Part shown: piece after piece, positions 52,055 to 60,439 of the stretch
Layout of the letters: every line of letters begins with the position of its first letter
Position numbering within the stretch: position 1 is the first letter of the stretch
Assembly (NCBI GenBank): GCA_024638645.1
Contig: JAHEJX010000010.1
Location: 1-60,933 of the forward strand
Reading direction: 5' to 3'
Origin: Actinomycetes bacterium
GTDB lineage: Bacteria; Actinomycetota; Acidimicrobiia; Spongiisociales; UBA5794
DNA: 60,933 nt
Program-made: the position numbers and the translations under genes
Notes under the pieces: generated by a model
The model's input: the letters and a program-made list of their open reading frames with translations, nothing else
Told to the model about the DNA's origin: nothing
Databases searched by the model: none

Positions 52055-52798
52055 ATGACCATGCATGACGACGGGATCTTCGACGCCGCGGCCGCCGAAC
52101 GATATGACGAATCTTCGGCGGCGATGTTTGCGCCCGAGGTTCTCGGGCCGACGGTCGACTTCCTAGCTCAGTTAGCGGGCGAGGGCGGGGCACTCGAGTT
52201 CGCCATCGGTACCGGGCGGGTCGCCGTGCCCCTTGCGGAGCGGGGCGTCGATGTGAGTGGCATAGAGATATCGCGCGCCATGGTTGCCAAGCTCCGCGAG
52301 AAGCCCGGATCGAATGGCATCGATGTCGTCATCGGTGACATGGCGTCCACAACTGTCGAAGGTGCCTTCCGCCTCGTCTACCTCGTGTTCAACACCATTG
52401 GCAATGTCGAGACCCAGCAGGCTCAGGTCGCCGTCTTCCGCAATGCAGCCGAGCACCTCGAGCCGGGAGGGTTCTTCGTCGTGGAAGTCGGCGTCCCCAA
52501 CCTCAGAGAACTGCCTCCAGGGCAGACGGTTCAGCCGTTTCACGTCTCGGAGAACCGGTTTGGCTTCGACGAATTCGACGTGGTCACTCAGCACGCCGTG
52601 TCGCACCACTTCAAGATCGACGACGCCGGCGCCCAGCACTTCGCCTGTCCGTTCCGTTACGTCTGGCCGGCTGAGCTCGACCTGATGGCGCAGCTCGCCG
52701 GAATGGAGCTGCACGAGAGATGGGAAGACTGGAATCGAGAGCCCTTCACTGCGGACAGCCGCGGTCACGTTTCCGTCTGGCAACTACCGGCCGAATGA
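52055..52798 (+). CDS. Class I SAM-dependent methyltransferase
   Basis: Methyltransferase of 247 aa. The SAM-binding loop is LEFAIGTGRVAVPLA and the adenosine-binding acidic residue lies in GVDVSGIEISRAM. FRLVYLVFNTIGN follows, as in small-molecule methyltransferases of this group. Two start codons (52055 and 52061) are both possible. The flanking genes do not point to a substrate. Confidence 0.85.
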   Translation: MTMHDDGIFDAAAAERYDESSAAMFAPEVLGPTVDFLAQLAGEGGALEFAIGTGRVAVPLAERGVDVSGIEISRAMVAKLREKPGSNGIDVVIGDMASTTVEGAFRLVYLVFNTIGNVETQQAQVAVFRNAAEHLEPGGFFVVEVGVPNLRELPPGQTVQPFHVSENRFGFDEFDVVTQHAVSHHFKIDDAGAQHFACPFRYVWPAELDLMAQLAGMELHERWEDWNREPFTADSRGHVSVWQLPAE

Positions 52799-52814
52799 CG
52801 CAGGACGTTCTGGC

Positions 52815-53597
52815 TTACTCGCCGGTTCTGGTCATCCACTGTGTCATGCCGGACCGTTCGTAGCATTCGTCGTCGCGGACGGTGACGGCGAGGGATCCAA
52901 CAGGCGGGTTCACCCAGGTTGACACCGACAACTCCGCGATTGATCCATCGGCGCACAGATCGCCCTTCTCGGTGACGAGTGTCATACGGCCTGTCTCGTC
53001 GTCGTATTCGAATGTCCCTTCATCCGCACCCAGATCGGTCGTGAGCTCGTAGTGCCCATCCGGTGAGATCTTGAAGACAGCAACCTGAGTCCACTCGCCC
53101 ACGAAGTCACCGGTTTCGGCCAAGCCCTGGCGGTCGAGGTGAGAGGGAAATTCGGGCCTGCCGCAGCGGTGGATGCGATGTTCGAAGCCGAGCCGCTCTG
53201 CCTCGCCTGACGGGTGGGTCTCGATGGTGAATTCCAGTCTGTTCACGTCGCCTGCGCCGCAGAAACCCACGCCAGCAATCGTCGCGAGGCGCAGTACCTG
53301 AGCTTTCGGCCTGACTCGATACTCGCCCTCGTCAAACCCGAGCAGAGACTCGAACCGGTATGTGCCGTCCTCAGCCAAGCTCAGCGTCGTTGACCCCGTC
53401 CAGGTTCCGTGAAGTGCCTCTTCGATATTTGGTGGCGCTACCCACGTCCCGACATGGTCGGGTGGCCGCAAACGCGAGTTTCCAGCCGCGTCGACATTGA
53501 TATCACTTGTGCTGGATGTGCCACCGCCGAAACCATCGCCGGAACCGCACGCGGTCGCCACGATCGCCAGCAACACAATCACCGTTCGAATTCGCAT
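52815..53597 (-). CDS. Lipoprotein of unknown function
   Basis: Exported 260-aa protein with a lipobox: the signal peptide MRIRTVIVLLAIVATAC ends at the lipid-modified Cys17, followed by a Gly/Ser-rich linker. Two similar beta-rich segments (LSLAEDGTYRFES and FKISPDGHYELTTD) suggest a duplicated lipocalin-like or META-type fold. Several cysteines could be disulfide-bonded. No family was recognised. It lies only 16 bp from the convergent methyltransferase. Confidence 0.75.
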   Translation of the reverse strand: MRIRTVIVLLAIVATACGSGDGFGGGTSSTSDINVDAAGNSRLRPPDHVGTWVAPPNIEEALHGTWTGSTTLSLAEDGTYRFESLLGFDEGEYRVRPKAQVLRLATIAGVGFCGAGDVNRLEFTIETHPSGEAERLGFEHRIHRCGRPEFPSHLDRQGLAETGDFVGEWTQVAVFKISPDGHYELTTDLGADEGTFEYDDETGRMTLVTEKGDLCADGSIAELSVSTWVNPPVGSLAVTVRDDECYERSGMTQWMTRTGE

Positions 53598-53654
53598 GGT
53601 GGTGAGACGCTAGGCGCGTGAGCGGCGTTCCCTAGTAGCGGCACCAACTTCACT

Positions 53655-53694
53655 CATGACTGAGGCCCCGCGAATTCGCGGGGCCTCAGTCATG
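53655..53694. promoter_or_regulatory. 40-bp perfect palindrome upstream of divergent genes
   Basis: Two 20-bp arms with no spacer run from CATGACTGAG through the central GAATTC to CTCAGTCATG. It lies between the starts of the lipoprotein and ECF-sigma genes, so it is not placed as an end-of-gene terminator for either. It could terminate an unseen short transcript, act as an RNA hairpin in a leader, or be a protein-binding cruciform site. Confidence 0.7.
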
Positions 53695-53721
53695 TTGGGG
53701 CAGTCCCTCCCCGAGTGCCGG

Positions 53722-53778
53722 CCGGATGAAATCCGGTTGGGGTCGAGTGTCATTCGACTCCGGGAGGATGAGATCCGG
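53722..53778 (+). promoter_or_regulatory. Cluster of small hairpins in the ECF sigma leader
   Basis: Three short inverted repeats follow one another: CCGGAT-GAA-ATCCGG (53722-53736), GTCGA...TCGAC (53742-53758) and GGAT-GAG-ATCC (53766-53776). The first and third share GGATGARATCCGG, 42 bases apart. They sit just upstream of the sigma gene and may form a structured leader RNA or repeated operator. Confidence 0.4.
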
Positions 53779-53896
53779 CTGATCGATCTGGCACCTAGGA
53801 ATGTCCGAACCACCTGGTAACACTCAAGAAAAGAAGTTGAGGGTCGCGGGCCTTCCCGGACATGTAGCTTCCAAGTCAAGAACGACCGGAGTGAAT

Positions 53897-54460
53897 GTGG
53901 CGACTGCGCCCAGCACAGATCAGAGGTTTCAAAGCCTCTTCACAGCTCACCACAAAGAGCTCCACGCCTATTGCCTGCGCCGGCTTCCCGTCGAGGACGC
54001 CAACGAGGCAGCATCCGAGATCTTCCTGGTTGCTTGGCGCCGCTCCGAAGCCGTGCCGGAGGGCGAAAGTGCCCTTCTGTGGCTATATGGCGTTGCCCGC
54101 AACGTGGTTCGCAACTGGCAGCGCAGCGGGCGCCGCCAGATCCGCCTCGTCGCTAGAAGTGGCGCAACGGTGACCGAACACACCGAAGGGCCAGAAGTCC
54201 ACGTGCTCCGCCATGAAGAACACCAAGAGGTGGCACTGGCCATTGCCGAACTCCGCGACACGGACCAGGAAGTCATCAGACTGAAGATCTGGGAGGGCCT
54301 CTCCAACGAGCAGGTCGGCCACATCCTTGGCCTCACCAGTCGGGCAGTCGAAGCCCGCTACACGAGATCGATCAAGAAAATGCACAAGACCCTGAAGAGC
54401 GGCACCAATGCCGCACCGAGCAGTCCCTTCTCGGCCGAGAGAGGAGAGGCGGCGGTATGA
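53897..54460 (+). CDS. ECF-type RNA polymerase sigma factor
   Basis: Sigma-70 family group IV factor (187 aa from GTG 53897). Region 2 includes FQSLFTAHHKELHAYCLRRL and LLWLYGVARNVVRNW. Region 4 holds LRDTDQEVIRLKIWEGLSNE and VGHILGLTSRAVEARYTRS, which binds the -35 element. The open frame begins at ATG 53801, but the GTG has CGGAG upstream and gives the usual ECF length. The next gene overlaps by four bases and encodes a membrane protein, the typical place for an anti-sigma factor. Confidence 0.88.
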   Translation: MATAPSTDQRFQSLFTAHHKELHAYCLRRLPVEDANEAASEIFLVAWRRSEAVPEGESALLWLYGVARNVVRNWQRSGRRQIRLVARSGATVTEHTEGPEVHVLRHEEHQEVALAIAELRDTDQEVIRLKIWEGLSNEQVGHILGLTSRAVEARYTRSIKKMHKTLKSGTNAAPSSPFSAERGEAAV

Positions 54461-55935
54461 CCGACATCAACGCAACTGTGGAACGAATCAAGTCTGCCAA
54501 CGCAGTCCCGTCGACGGACTCGTTCCCAACTGGTGCCTGGTCATCGGCTGATCTCCTCGTCCGTATCGACGAGAGGAACAAGACAATGACCGACACTCTG
54601 ACCCCAGTCCGGAAGATTGATCCGGCACAGCCGCCAGGCCGGGGCCGTGGACCGCTGATCGCCTTTGCGGCGGCAGCTGTGCTCATCCTCGTGATAGGCG
54701 TGGCAGCGTTCAACGTGCTGACAGGCGACAACCAGCCGGAAGTCACCGACCCGGTGCCGACCACAACGACCGCTGCACCGACAACGACCACAGTGGCGCC
54801 AACGCCAGACGCAGTCCAGTTGCCAGCGCCGCCCGTACCAGCGGACACACCACCACTCGAGGTGCTCGCAGGAATACAGGCTGCCTGGGACGCCGGAGAC
54901 ATGGATGCGGCGCATGCCCTGATGTGGCCCGAATCCGGCTATTTCACCCAGCTGGACTGGGTCGAAGGGATCGCACAAGAAATTCAGCAGCGTTACGCCA
55001 CCAATATGACCGTCGAGCGCGAATGCTCGCTCGGTAACCCCGCCGAATTGCAGGACCGCCCTCTTTCCGTGCCACAGGGCGTGATGATCACGTGCGAGGA
55101 AACGTTGATCTCGGGCCTGCAGCCCGGCGAGCGCGCCGGCGGTGGAAGGTTCGCGGCTGAGGTCGCCGATGGTTGGGTCATCGACTTCTTCATCTTCGAC
55201 TATCAGGGAGCTGTATTTGAGAGCCCCGGAGTTGAGCTGTACGCCGAGTGGATGCAGGAGCAAAGGTTCAGCGCCGGAGCGTTCGAAGAGTTGTTCCGCT
55301 CCGAGGAGTTCAACCCCGATCTTGTGATGGTGGTCGACACACCTGAAGCCCGGCAGAGGCACCGTGACCTGATTCCAGCCTTCATCGGCGACACTGCTCC
55401 CCGCAGCGAGCTGGCTATGCGTTCAGACACACCGTTCGAAGAAGTGGTTCAAGTCTTCCACGACCGCTTCGACTCCGGCGACGTGACCGGGTGGGAGGCA
55501 CTGTTCCATCCAGGCAACAACTACTCGGCTCCCCGATCAGAGGCCGCGGCATCGCACTTCATGCAAGTGACTGGGGCATCAACCGAGCGCGACTGCACAA
55601 CCATCGTCTCCGAGACCATGGCAACGCAAGTCCGCTGCATCGAGCGGCAAACCTCAGGGCTGGTGCCGGGATTCGTGAGCGAAGACGTGGTGGTCGTCTA
55701 CACCGGGCACTTCGGATGGCTCTGGGGCATTGACTTTCCCAACGGGCGCCCAGCCTCACTCTCTAGCCTCGGCAACGCCCCGGGCGTAGCTGACTACCGG
55801 CTCTGGGTTGTTGAGAACATGCCAGACCGTGCCGACACGCTCTTCGCGTTCGGCGCAACCATGGACCTCGATACCGAGGAAGTCCGCGAGCTCCACAAAG
55901 AGACGATCGCCGCCTACCTCGCCGCTACCGGCTGA
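54457..55935 (+). CDS. Single-pass membrane protein coupled to the sigma factor, possible anti-sigma/sensor
   Basis: 492-aa protein with a short cytosolic N-terminus (about 65 residues), one membrane helix (LIAFAAAAVLILVIGVAAF), a Thr/Pro linker (TTTTAAPTTTTVAP) and two similar extracellular domains. The domains start near LEVLAGIQAAWDAGDMDAAH and FEEVVQVFHDRFDSGDVTGW, which look NTF2-like. Each has a Cys pair in matching places. No zinc-containing anti-sigma motif (HxxxCxxC) is visible, so sigma binding is inferred only from the ATGA overlap and topology. Confidence 0.75.
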   Translation: MTDINATVERIKSANAVPSTDSFPTGAWSSADLLVRIDERNKTMTDTLTPVRKIDPAQPPGRGRGPLIAFAAAAVLILVIGVAAFNVLTGDNQPEVTDPVPTTTTAAPTTTTVAPTPDAVQLPAPPVPADTPPLEVLAGIQAAWDAGDMDAAHALMWPESGYFTQLDWVEGIAQEIQQRYATNMTVERECSLGNPAELQDRPLSVPQGVMITCEETLISGLQPGERAGGGRFAAEVADGWVIDFFIFDYQGAVFESPGVELYAEWMQEQRFSAGAFEELFRSEEFNPDLVMVVDTPEARQRHRDLIPAFIGDTAPRSELAMRSDTPFEEVVQVFHDRFDSGDVTGWEALFHPGNNYSAPRSEAAASHFMQVTGASTERDCTTIVSETMATQVRCIERQTSGLVPGFVSEDVVVVYTGHFGWLWGIDFPNGRPASLSSLGNAPGVADYRLWVVENMPDRADTLFAFGATMDLDTEEVRELHKETIAAYLAATG

Positions 55936-55960
55936 CGCTCGGTCTCAGATACTCGCACGG

Positions 55961-55988
55961 GATGCCGGGCTCCTCGGAGTCCGGCATC
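55961..55988. terminator. Bidirectional hairpin terminator
   Basis: GATGCCGGGCTCC pairs with GGAGTCCGGCATC (one G-T pair), lying between convergent genes that end at 55935 and 55996. Confidence 0.85.
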
Positions 55989-55995
55989 TCGCTTG

Positions 55996-56496
55996 TTAGC
56001 CGCTGATCCGGCCGTGTTCGATCAAGGCCACAATCAGGCACACGAAAGCTCCCAGCGTCAGTACCGCGCGTGCCAGGTTCGAGCGGACCCAACTTGCTTC
56101 GTTGAAGTCGGATCGAACCTGGGCCACATCGATCTCGTCCGGAGAGCCGGCAGCTTTGATGGCGTCGTTGAGTGGGACGTTGATCGTCACGGTTAGAACA
56201 ACAACGGCGAGATAGACGACTGCGGCGACAATCAGCCAAGGCAGCACAGGGCTCCACTCATCCGCCGAGTGAAGGATGGCGCTGAGAATGGTGAAGAACA
56301 GTCCACCGAAGAACGTGCCTAAAAACAGCGGGTTGATGATCCGGGTGTCGATGGCCTGAAAGGCGCCAACGAACGTGCGGTCATCCGTTCGGGCTAACCC
56401 GGGCATGAGAGTGTTGGCGTAGAAGCCCATCACACCCGACATACCGCCGACGAGGATTACCGCAAGGACCAGAGAGATCGTCCGCAGAGCATCCAT
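55996..56496 (-). CDS. DUF1772 membrane protein (anthrone-oxygenase-like), second copy
   Basis: 166-aa four-helix membrane protein, same length as the protein at 51433-51933 and matching it along its whole length: GVMGFYANTLMPGL, FVGAFQAIDTRIINPLFLGT, NVPLND and AAGSPDEIDVAQVRSDFNEA. The two genes lie on the same strand, 4.5 kb apart. A duplication followed by modest divergence is likely. Enzymatic role unknown. Confidence 0.85.
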   Translation of the reverse strand: MDALRTISLVLAVILVGGMSGVMGFYANTLMPGLARTDDRTFVGAFQAIDTRIINPLFLGTFFGGLFFTILSAILHSADEWSPVLPWLIVAAVVYLAVVVLTVTINVPLNDAIKAAGSPDEIDVAQVRSDFNEASWVRSNLARAVLTLGAFVCLIVALIEHGRISG

Positions 56497-56665
56497 CTTG
56501 CGTCTCCCGTGCGCGCTGGCCCTGCAGAGTAACGAGCGGCATCTGTCGCACGTCGCGGTACGACATGTTGCGCCGAACCGACCTCAACCGACGATTCCGG
56601 CGTCACCGATGTAGCCAGTTGTTGCTACCTTCCGTCCTACAACACAGTTCAAATGAGGCGGCCAC

Positions 56666-57079
56666 ATGACGGGCGACGACGTTCAGGGTGAAGACAGTGC
56701 AGCTGAAGAGGTCCTAACTGATCGCGCCAAGCGTGAGGCAGCCCGTCGGGCGTCTCACCTCGCAGCCGAGCAGAGACGCCTCGCCGACCGCGCCCGGCGC
56801 CTGCAGGAAAAAGCAGAAAGCCAGGCGAGCGAGGATCGCTGGGAAAGAGAACGGCTCGAAAGCCAGGCACGGTACGAAATCGAGCGGCTCGAATCGAACC
56901 GGCGGGCGGAAGAACAACGCCTCGCCGATCGCGCCGCACGCGAGCTAGAGCGTGAGGAAAGCCGGGAGCGGGCCGATGCGGATCGTGAGCGGGCTGCCGC
57001 GGAACGCGAGCGGGCTGCCGCGGAACGCGAGCGGGCTAGAGAGGAACGCGAGCGGGCTAATGAGGAAGGCGGCTACTAG
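56666..57079 (+). CDS. Highly charged coiled-coil protein
   Basis: 137-aa protein made almost entirely of Arg, Glu and Ala. The C-terminal third carries imperfect repeats of ERERAAA, also seen as short DNA repeats (GAACGCGAGCGGGCT) from about 56990 to 57060. It should form a long single alpha helix or coiled coil. No signal peptide, membrane helix or known domain is present. The stop overlaps the convergent transporter gene by four bases. Confidence 0.65.
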   Translation: MTGDDVQGEDSAAEEVLTDRAKREAARRASHLAAEQRRLADRARRLQEKAESQASEDRWERERLESQARYEIERLESNRRAEEQRLADRAARELEREESRERADADRERAAAERERAAAERERAREERERANEEGGY

Positions 57080-57924
57080 GCCGCTGCGATCAACACCACT
57101 CCCGCCAGGCCGGCGACCAATCCGAGCTGTTGCGTTCTGCCGATGCGTTCGCCGAGCACCACTCGGGCCAGGATGATCGTCGAAGCCGGGTAGAGCGCAG
57201 ACAGCACTGCGACCAGCGAAAGCAGCCCGGTTCGCGCCGCTGCCAGAAACAGCGCGTTGGCTCCAGCGTCGAAAATGCCGGCAGCAAGCGCCAAACGCAG
57301 ACCCCCACCCTGCAGCCACAACTCACGGCCAGCCACCAAGGCCAACAGACCGAGGACCGTCACAGACGCAACACGTGAAGCAAGCAGGGGGACCAAACCA
57401 CTGCCGGATCCGGTTTCCGCCAACAGAATGAAGAAGACGCCGAATCCGATGCCGGCTCCGATTGCCTCCGGTAGCCCGTTCGCTACAAAGGCACCTGAAG
57501 AGCCTTCACTGCCTATCTCCCCCGGCTGGCTCACTAGGTAGATGGCAAGCAATGACAGCGCGGCTCCAGCGAGAGCCCACGAGGCGGGCCGTTCACCGGC
57601 GATCAGGCCAAACCCAACCGGGATAACGGCCGCTCCTAGTGCGGTGGTCGGCGCGACGATGCTCATCGTGCCAATCGCCAAGCCTCGGTACAGCAGAACC
57701 AGCCCGACAACACCGGCCAGCCCGCCAAGGGTTCCGAACACAACATCGCTCGGGCCGGCATCGAAGCCGAATACCGGTGAAAGCGCTGCCAGAAAGACCA
57801 GACCCACAACGTGAGCGACCAACACCACGGTGGTGGCCGGCCCGCTGCGGCGCGTCGCTAGGCCACCGAGGAAGTCCCCAGCACCGAAAGTCGCAGCAGA
57901 AAGAAGCGCAAGAAGACTCGCCAA
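57076..57924 (-). CDS. EamA/DMT-superfamily transporter
   Basis: Ten-helix membrane transporter (282 aa) with two EamA repeats; LSAATFGAGDFLGGLATRR begins the first and VVAVLSALYPASTIILARVV lies in the second, matching the conserved PxxT region. A metabolite exporter or importer is expected. TTG start at 57924 with a weak ribosome site. It ends 4 bp inside the convergent coiled-coil gene and lies 30 bp downstream of the ABC ATPase gene. Confidence 0.86.
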   Translation of the reverse strand: MASLLALLSAATFGAGDFLGGLATRRSGPATTVVLVAHVVGLVFLAALSPVFGFDAGPSDVVFGTLGGLAGVVGLVLLYRGLAIGTMSIVAPTTALGAAVIPVGFGLIAGERPASWALAGAALSLLAIYLVSQPGEIGSEGSSGAFVANGLPEAIGAGIGFGVFFILLAETGSGSGLVPLLASRVASVTVLGLLALVAGRELWLQGGGLRLALAAGIFDAGANALFLAAARTGLLSLVAVLSALYPASTIILARVVLGERIGRTQQLGLVAGLAGVVLIAAA

Positions 57925-57954
57925 GTGATCAACCCGGATTGATAGCGGGCAACG

Positions 57955-59010
57955 CTACACGGCTGCGATCAGCTGCCCGGAGTCGTCGAAGATCAGATAC
58001 GCGTCGACCGCGAGCCTGACCTCGGCGCCGCGTTCGGCTTCCAGTTCGTGCACCGCTACGACGGTCTCTCCGATCTGGACTCGGGTGACTGGCATCCCAG
58101 ATTCGAATGACGGTGCCAACACCTTTGCGACTAACGGTGAGTCGGGCTCCAGCCGCAGTCCGTCGGGCCGCAGCCCCAACCGCACCGCATGACCAACGTG
58201 TGACCTCAGCTCCGGGCTCCACGCTCTAATGCGGAACCCCTCGACGGTAAGCCAATAGCCGTCGCTATCCCGAGACACTTCAGCTTCAAGAAAGCTTATG
58301 GGCCCGGTCAGCCACGCGATGTGGGTGTCCGCCGGGCGGGCGTACAGCTCCTCGGGGGTACCGACCTGGACCAGGCGGCCGCCTTCAATCGCCGCGATGC
58401 GGTCTGCCATGAACATGGCCTCGACCGGATCATTCGTGACGTAGATCGTTGTCACGCCGTATCCACGTTGCAGCTCCTTGAGATCCTCCCGCAGCCGCTT
58501 TCGCGTCGGCTGGTCCAAGTTCGCCATCGGCTCGTCAAGCAAGAGCACATTCGGCACCCGCACCAGGGCGCGGGCGATCTGCACCAGCTGCTGATGGCCC
58601 GCTGAGAGATGGCGTGGCCAACGGTCCATGACGCCTTCTATCCCCAGCGCCCTCGCCTCAGCGTCCACCCGCTTGCGGATCGACGCTGCATCCATCGAGC
58701 GGACCTTCAGCGGGAAGGCCACATTGTCGCGGGCCGAATACGTCGGAAACAGGGCATGGGATTGGAACACGATGCCGACGTCGCGGCGACGCACTTCGAC
58801 TTTGGTCACGTCATCGGTGTCGAAGAGAACTGCGCCCCGATCGATCGGATCAAGACCGGCGATTGCCCTGATTATCGAGGTCTTGCCGGAGCCGGAGGGC
58901 CCGACGATCACCATCAGCTCGCCGTCGGCAACAGTCAGACTCATGCTGTCGAGAATTCTCGTGCCGTCTGGAGCGATTCGATCGACTGCGGACAGAGTTA
59001 CGGTGGCCAT
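57955..59010 (-). CDS. MalK/UgpC-like ABC ATPase with altered signature and H-loop
   Basis: ATPase of an ABC importer of the carbohydrate type (351 aa) with the C-terminal MOBE/OB domain (about 240-351). Walker A is GPSGSGKT (37-44), the Q-loop FQSHALFPTYS has Gln83 and Walker B is LLLDEP. The signature is LSAGHQQ (135-141) instead of LSGGQQQ, and the H-loop histidine is Asn193 (VTND). Both changes would lower ATP turnover. No permease or binding-protein gene lies nearby, so it must serve subunits encoded elsewhere or have lost transport function. Confidence 0.85.
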   Translation of the reverse strand: MATVTLSAVDRIAPDGTRILDSMSLTVADGELMVIVGPSGSGKTSIIRAIAGLDPIDRGAVLFDTDDVTKVEVRRRDVGIVFQSHALFPTYSARDNVAFPLKVRSMDAASIRKRVDAEARALGIEGVMDRWPRHLSAGHQQLVQIARALVRVPNVLLLDEPMANLDQPTRKRLREDLKELQRGYGVTTIYVTNDPVEAMFMADRIAAIEGGRLVQVGTPEELYARPADTHIAWLTGPISFLEAEVSRDSDGYWLTVEGFRIRAWSPELRSHVGHAVRLGLRPDGLRLEPDSPLVAKVLAPSFESGMPVTRVQIGETVVAVHELEAERGAEVRLAVDAYLIFDDSGQLIAAV

Positions 59011-59079
59011 CTCACCTTCGTTTCGGTGGCCTGTCCCCTAACTCTGCCACGGTGTGGGCCGTTACGACACAGTCGTGTC

Positions 59080-60294
59080 ATGATGCCGCCCATGGTTCAG
59101 CTCCCACCGGCCGATCCGAACGTCCCTGCCCTATTGACACTATTGGGCGCGGAGGCGCCTTCCGTGTTTGCCGCCGCGGCAGAAGCGCTGGGGTTCACAG
59201 TCGATGATCTATCGACAGCGCAGGTGCGATACCTGCCAGGCCGATCGATCGTCGCGCAATACCGGTCCCGCATAACGCAGCGTGACGGTACCGAAGCGAC
59301 CCCCATGTTGGTCGCGGCCAGCGGCGTTGCCGTGCCCGAAGGAACGCTCCAACTCACCGATGCCGACGGAACCGGGATTGCTTTGTGGCGATTCCCATTT
59401 GACCCCCACCTGCCGGGCCTGGCTGCGGCGACAAGTCCTACTCGGGCAACCGAGCTACTCGCCCGGCTCGGGGCGCCCACGACAGAAGTACGCCTGCGAG
59501 TCCGGGCATACCGGGCTACGCGGCGAGCCGTCGTCGAAGCTGCGGGATCGAGCGGGACCGTTTTCATGAAGGTGTTGCGGCCGTCGCGCGTCCAAGCCCT
59601 CCAAGAACGGCACGCCCTGCTCGCTCCCCACGTCCCAATCCCGCAGAGCCTCGGTTGGACACGGCGGCTTGGCATCTTGGCGATGCAAGCCATGCCGGGG
59701 CTCACTCTGCGACGCAGCCTCGAGGTTGCCCAGCCCCACCAGCCTGCACCAGCGGCGCTTGTTGCCCTGCTCGACGCCCTCCCAGAGCTGGATGAGAACG
59801 CCAAGCCGGTCGCTTCCGCCCACGAGCGTTTTGACGATCACAGTCGGTTGATCGCAGCAGTACTTCCCGAATCGCGCAGCCTTCTCGACTCTCTCCGCGA
59901 GCACTTGGCGGCCTGCGGGTCAGAAGAAGCTCCTGCCACAGTTCACGGCGACTTCCATGCTTCCCAGGTTCTCGTCGAAGATGGCGCAATAGTGGGCCTG
60001 GTCGACGTCGACACCGTGGGACTCGGCCAGCGAAGCTCCGACTATGCCTCTCTTGTCGGCCAGTTGGCGACACTCGCACTTCTGGCGGACGAGCCCAAGC
60101 CTCTCGAGGAGTACATCGACCTCCTCCTCGATGACTTCGATGGTCGGATTGACCCACGGATCTTGCGGGCCCGCACCGCCTTTGTCATAGCCGGGCTGGC
60201 GACTGGACCCTTCCGAGTGCAAGCTGCAGATTGGCCCAGCGAAACCATGCGCCGCCTGGAGCTCGCGCTTGTCTGGGCCGCCGGCGCGAAATAG
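59080..60294 (+). CDS. APH-like phosphotransferase
   Basis: Kinase-like protein of 404 aa from ATG 59080 (ATG 59083 or 59092 also possible); the frame is open much further upstream across the divergent ATPase gene, which is a shadow. The catalytic loop is HGDFHASQ (289-296), the metal site VDVDTVG (308-314) and a likely ATP-binding lysine K164 in VFMKVLRP. Substrate unknown; antibiotic, sugar and choline-type acceptors are all possible. Confidence 0.78.
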   Translation: MMPPMVQLPPADPNVPALLTLLGAEAPSVFAAAAEALGFTVDDLSTAQVRYLPGRSIVAQYRSRITQRDGTEATPMLVAASGVAVPEGTLQLTDADGTGIALWRFPFDPHLPGLAAATSPTRATELLARLGAPTTEVRLRVRAYRATRRAVVEAAGSSGTVFMKVLRPSRVQALQERHALLAPHVPIPQSLGWTRRLGILAMQAMPGLTLRRSLEVAQPHQPAPAALVALLDALPELDENAKPVASAHERFDDHSRLIAAVLPESRSLLDSLREHLAACGSEEAPATVHGDFHASQVLVEDGAIVGLVDVDTVGLGQRSSDYASLVGQLATLALLADEPKPLEEYIDLLLDDFDGRIDPRILRARTAFVIAGLATGPFRVQAADWPSETMRRLELALVWAAGAK

Positions 60295-60439
60295 TCCTCT
60301 CCAACCCGTAACCAAACCGGGTGCGCCAGCGGTTACCCATTCAAACGCCCCACATTTGTGATCTCCTGGGCAGAGCGCACCCAACGCGCATCCGGACCAG
60401 GGTCCAGGAGATCGCAACAACCATGGAGGACCCTGCAAC

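Noticed and set aside
53655..53694. Ordinary gene-end terminator
   Set aside because: It lies between two divergent gene starts and is not downstream of any supported gene on either strand.
58609..59079. 157-residue N-terminal extension of the APH-like kinase
   Set aside because: It runs antisense through the ABC ATPase Walker A region and lacks family similarity; the kinase begins near 59080.
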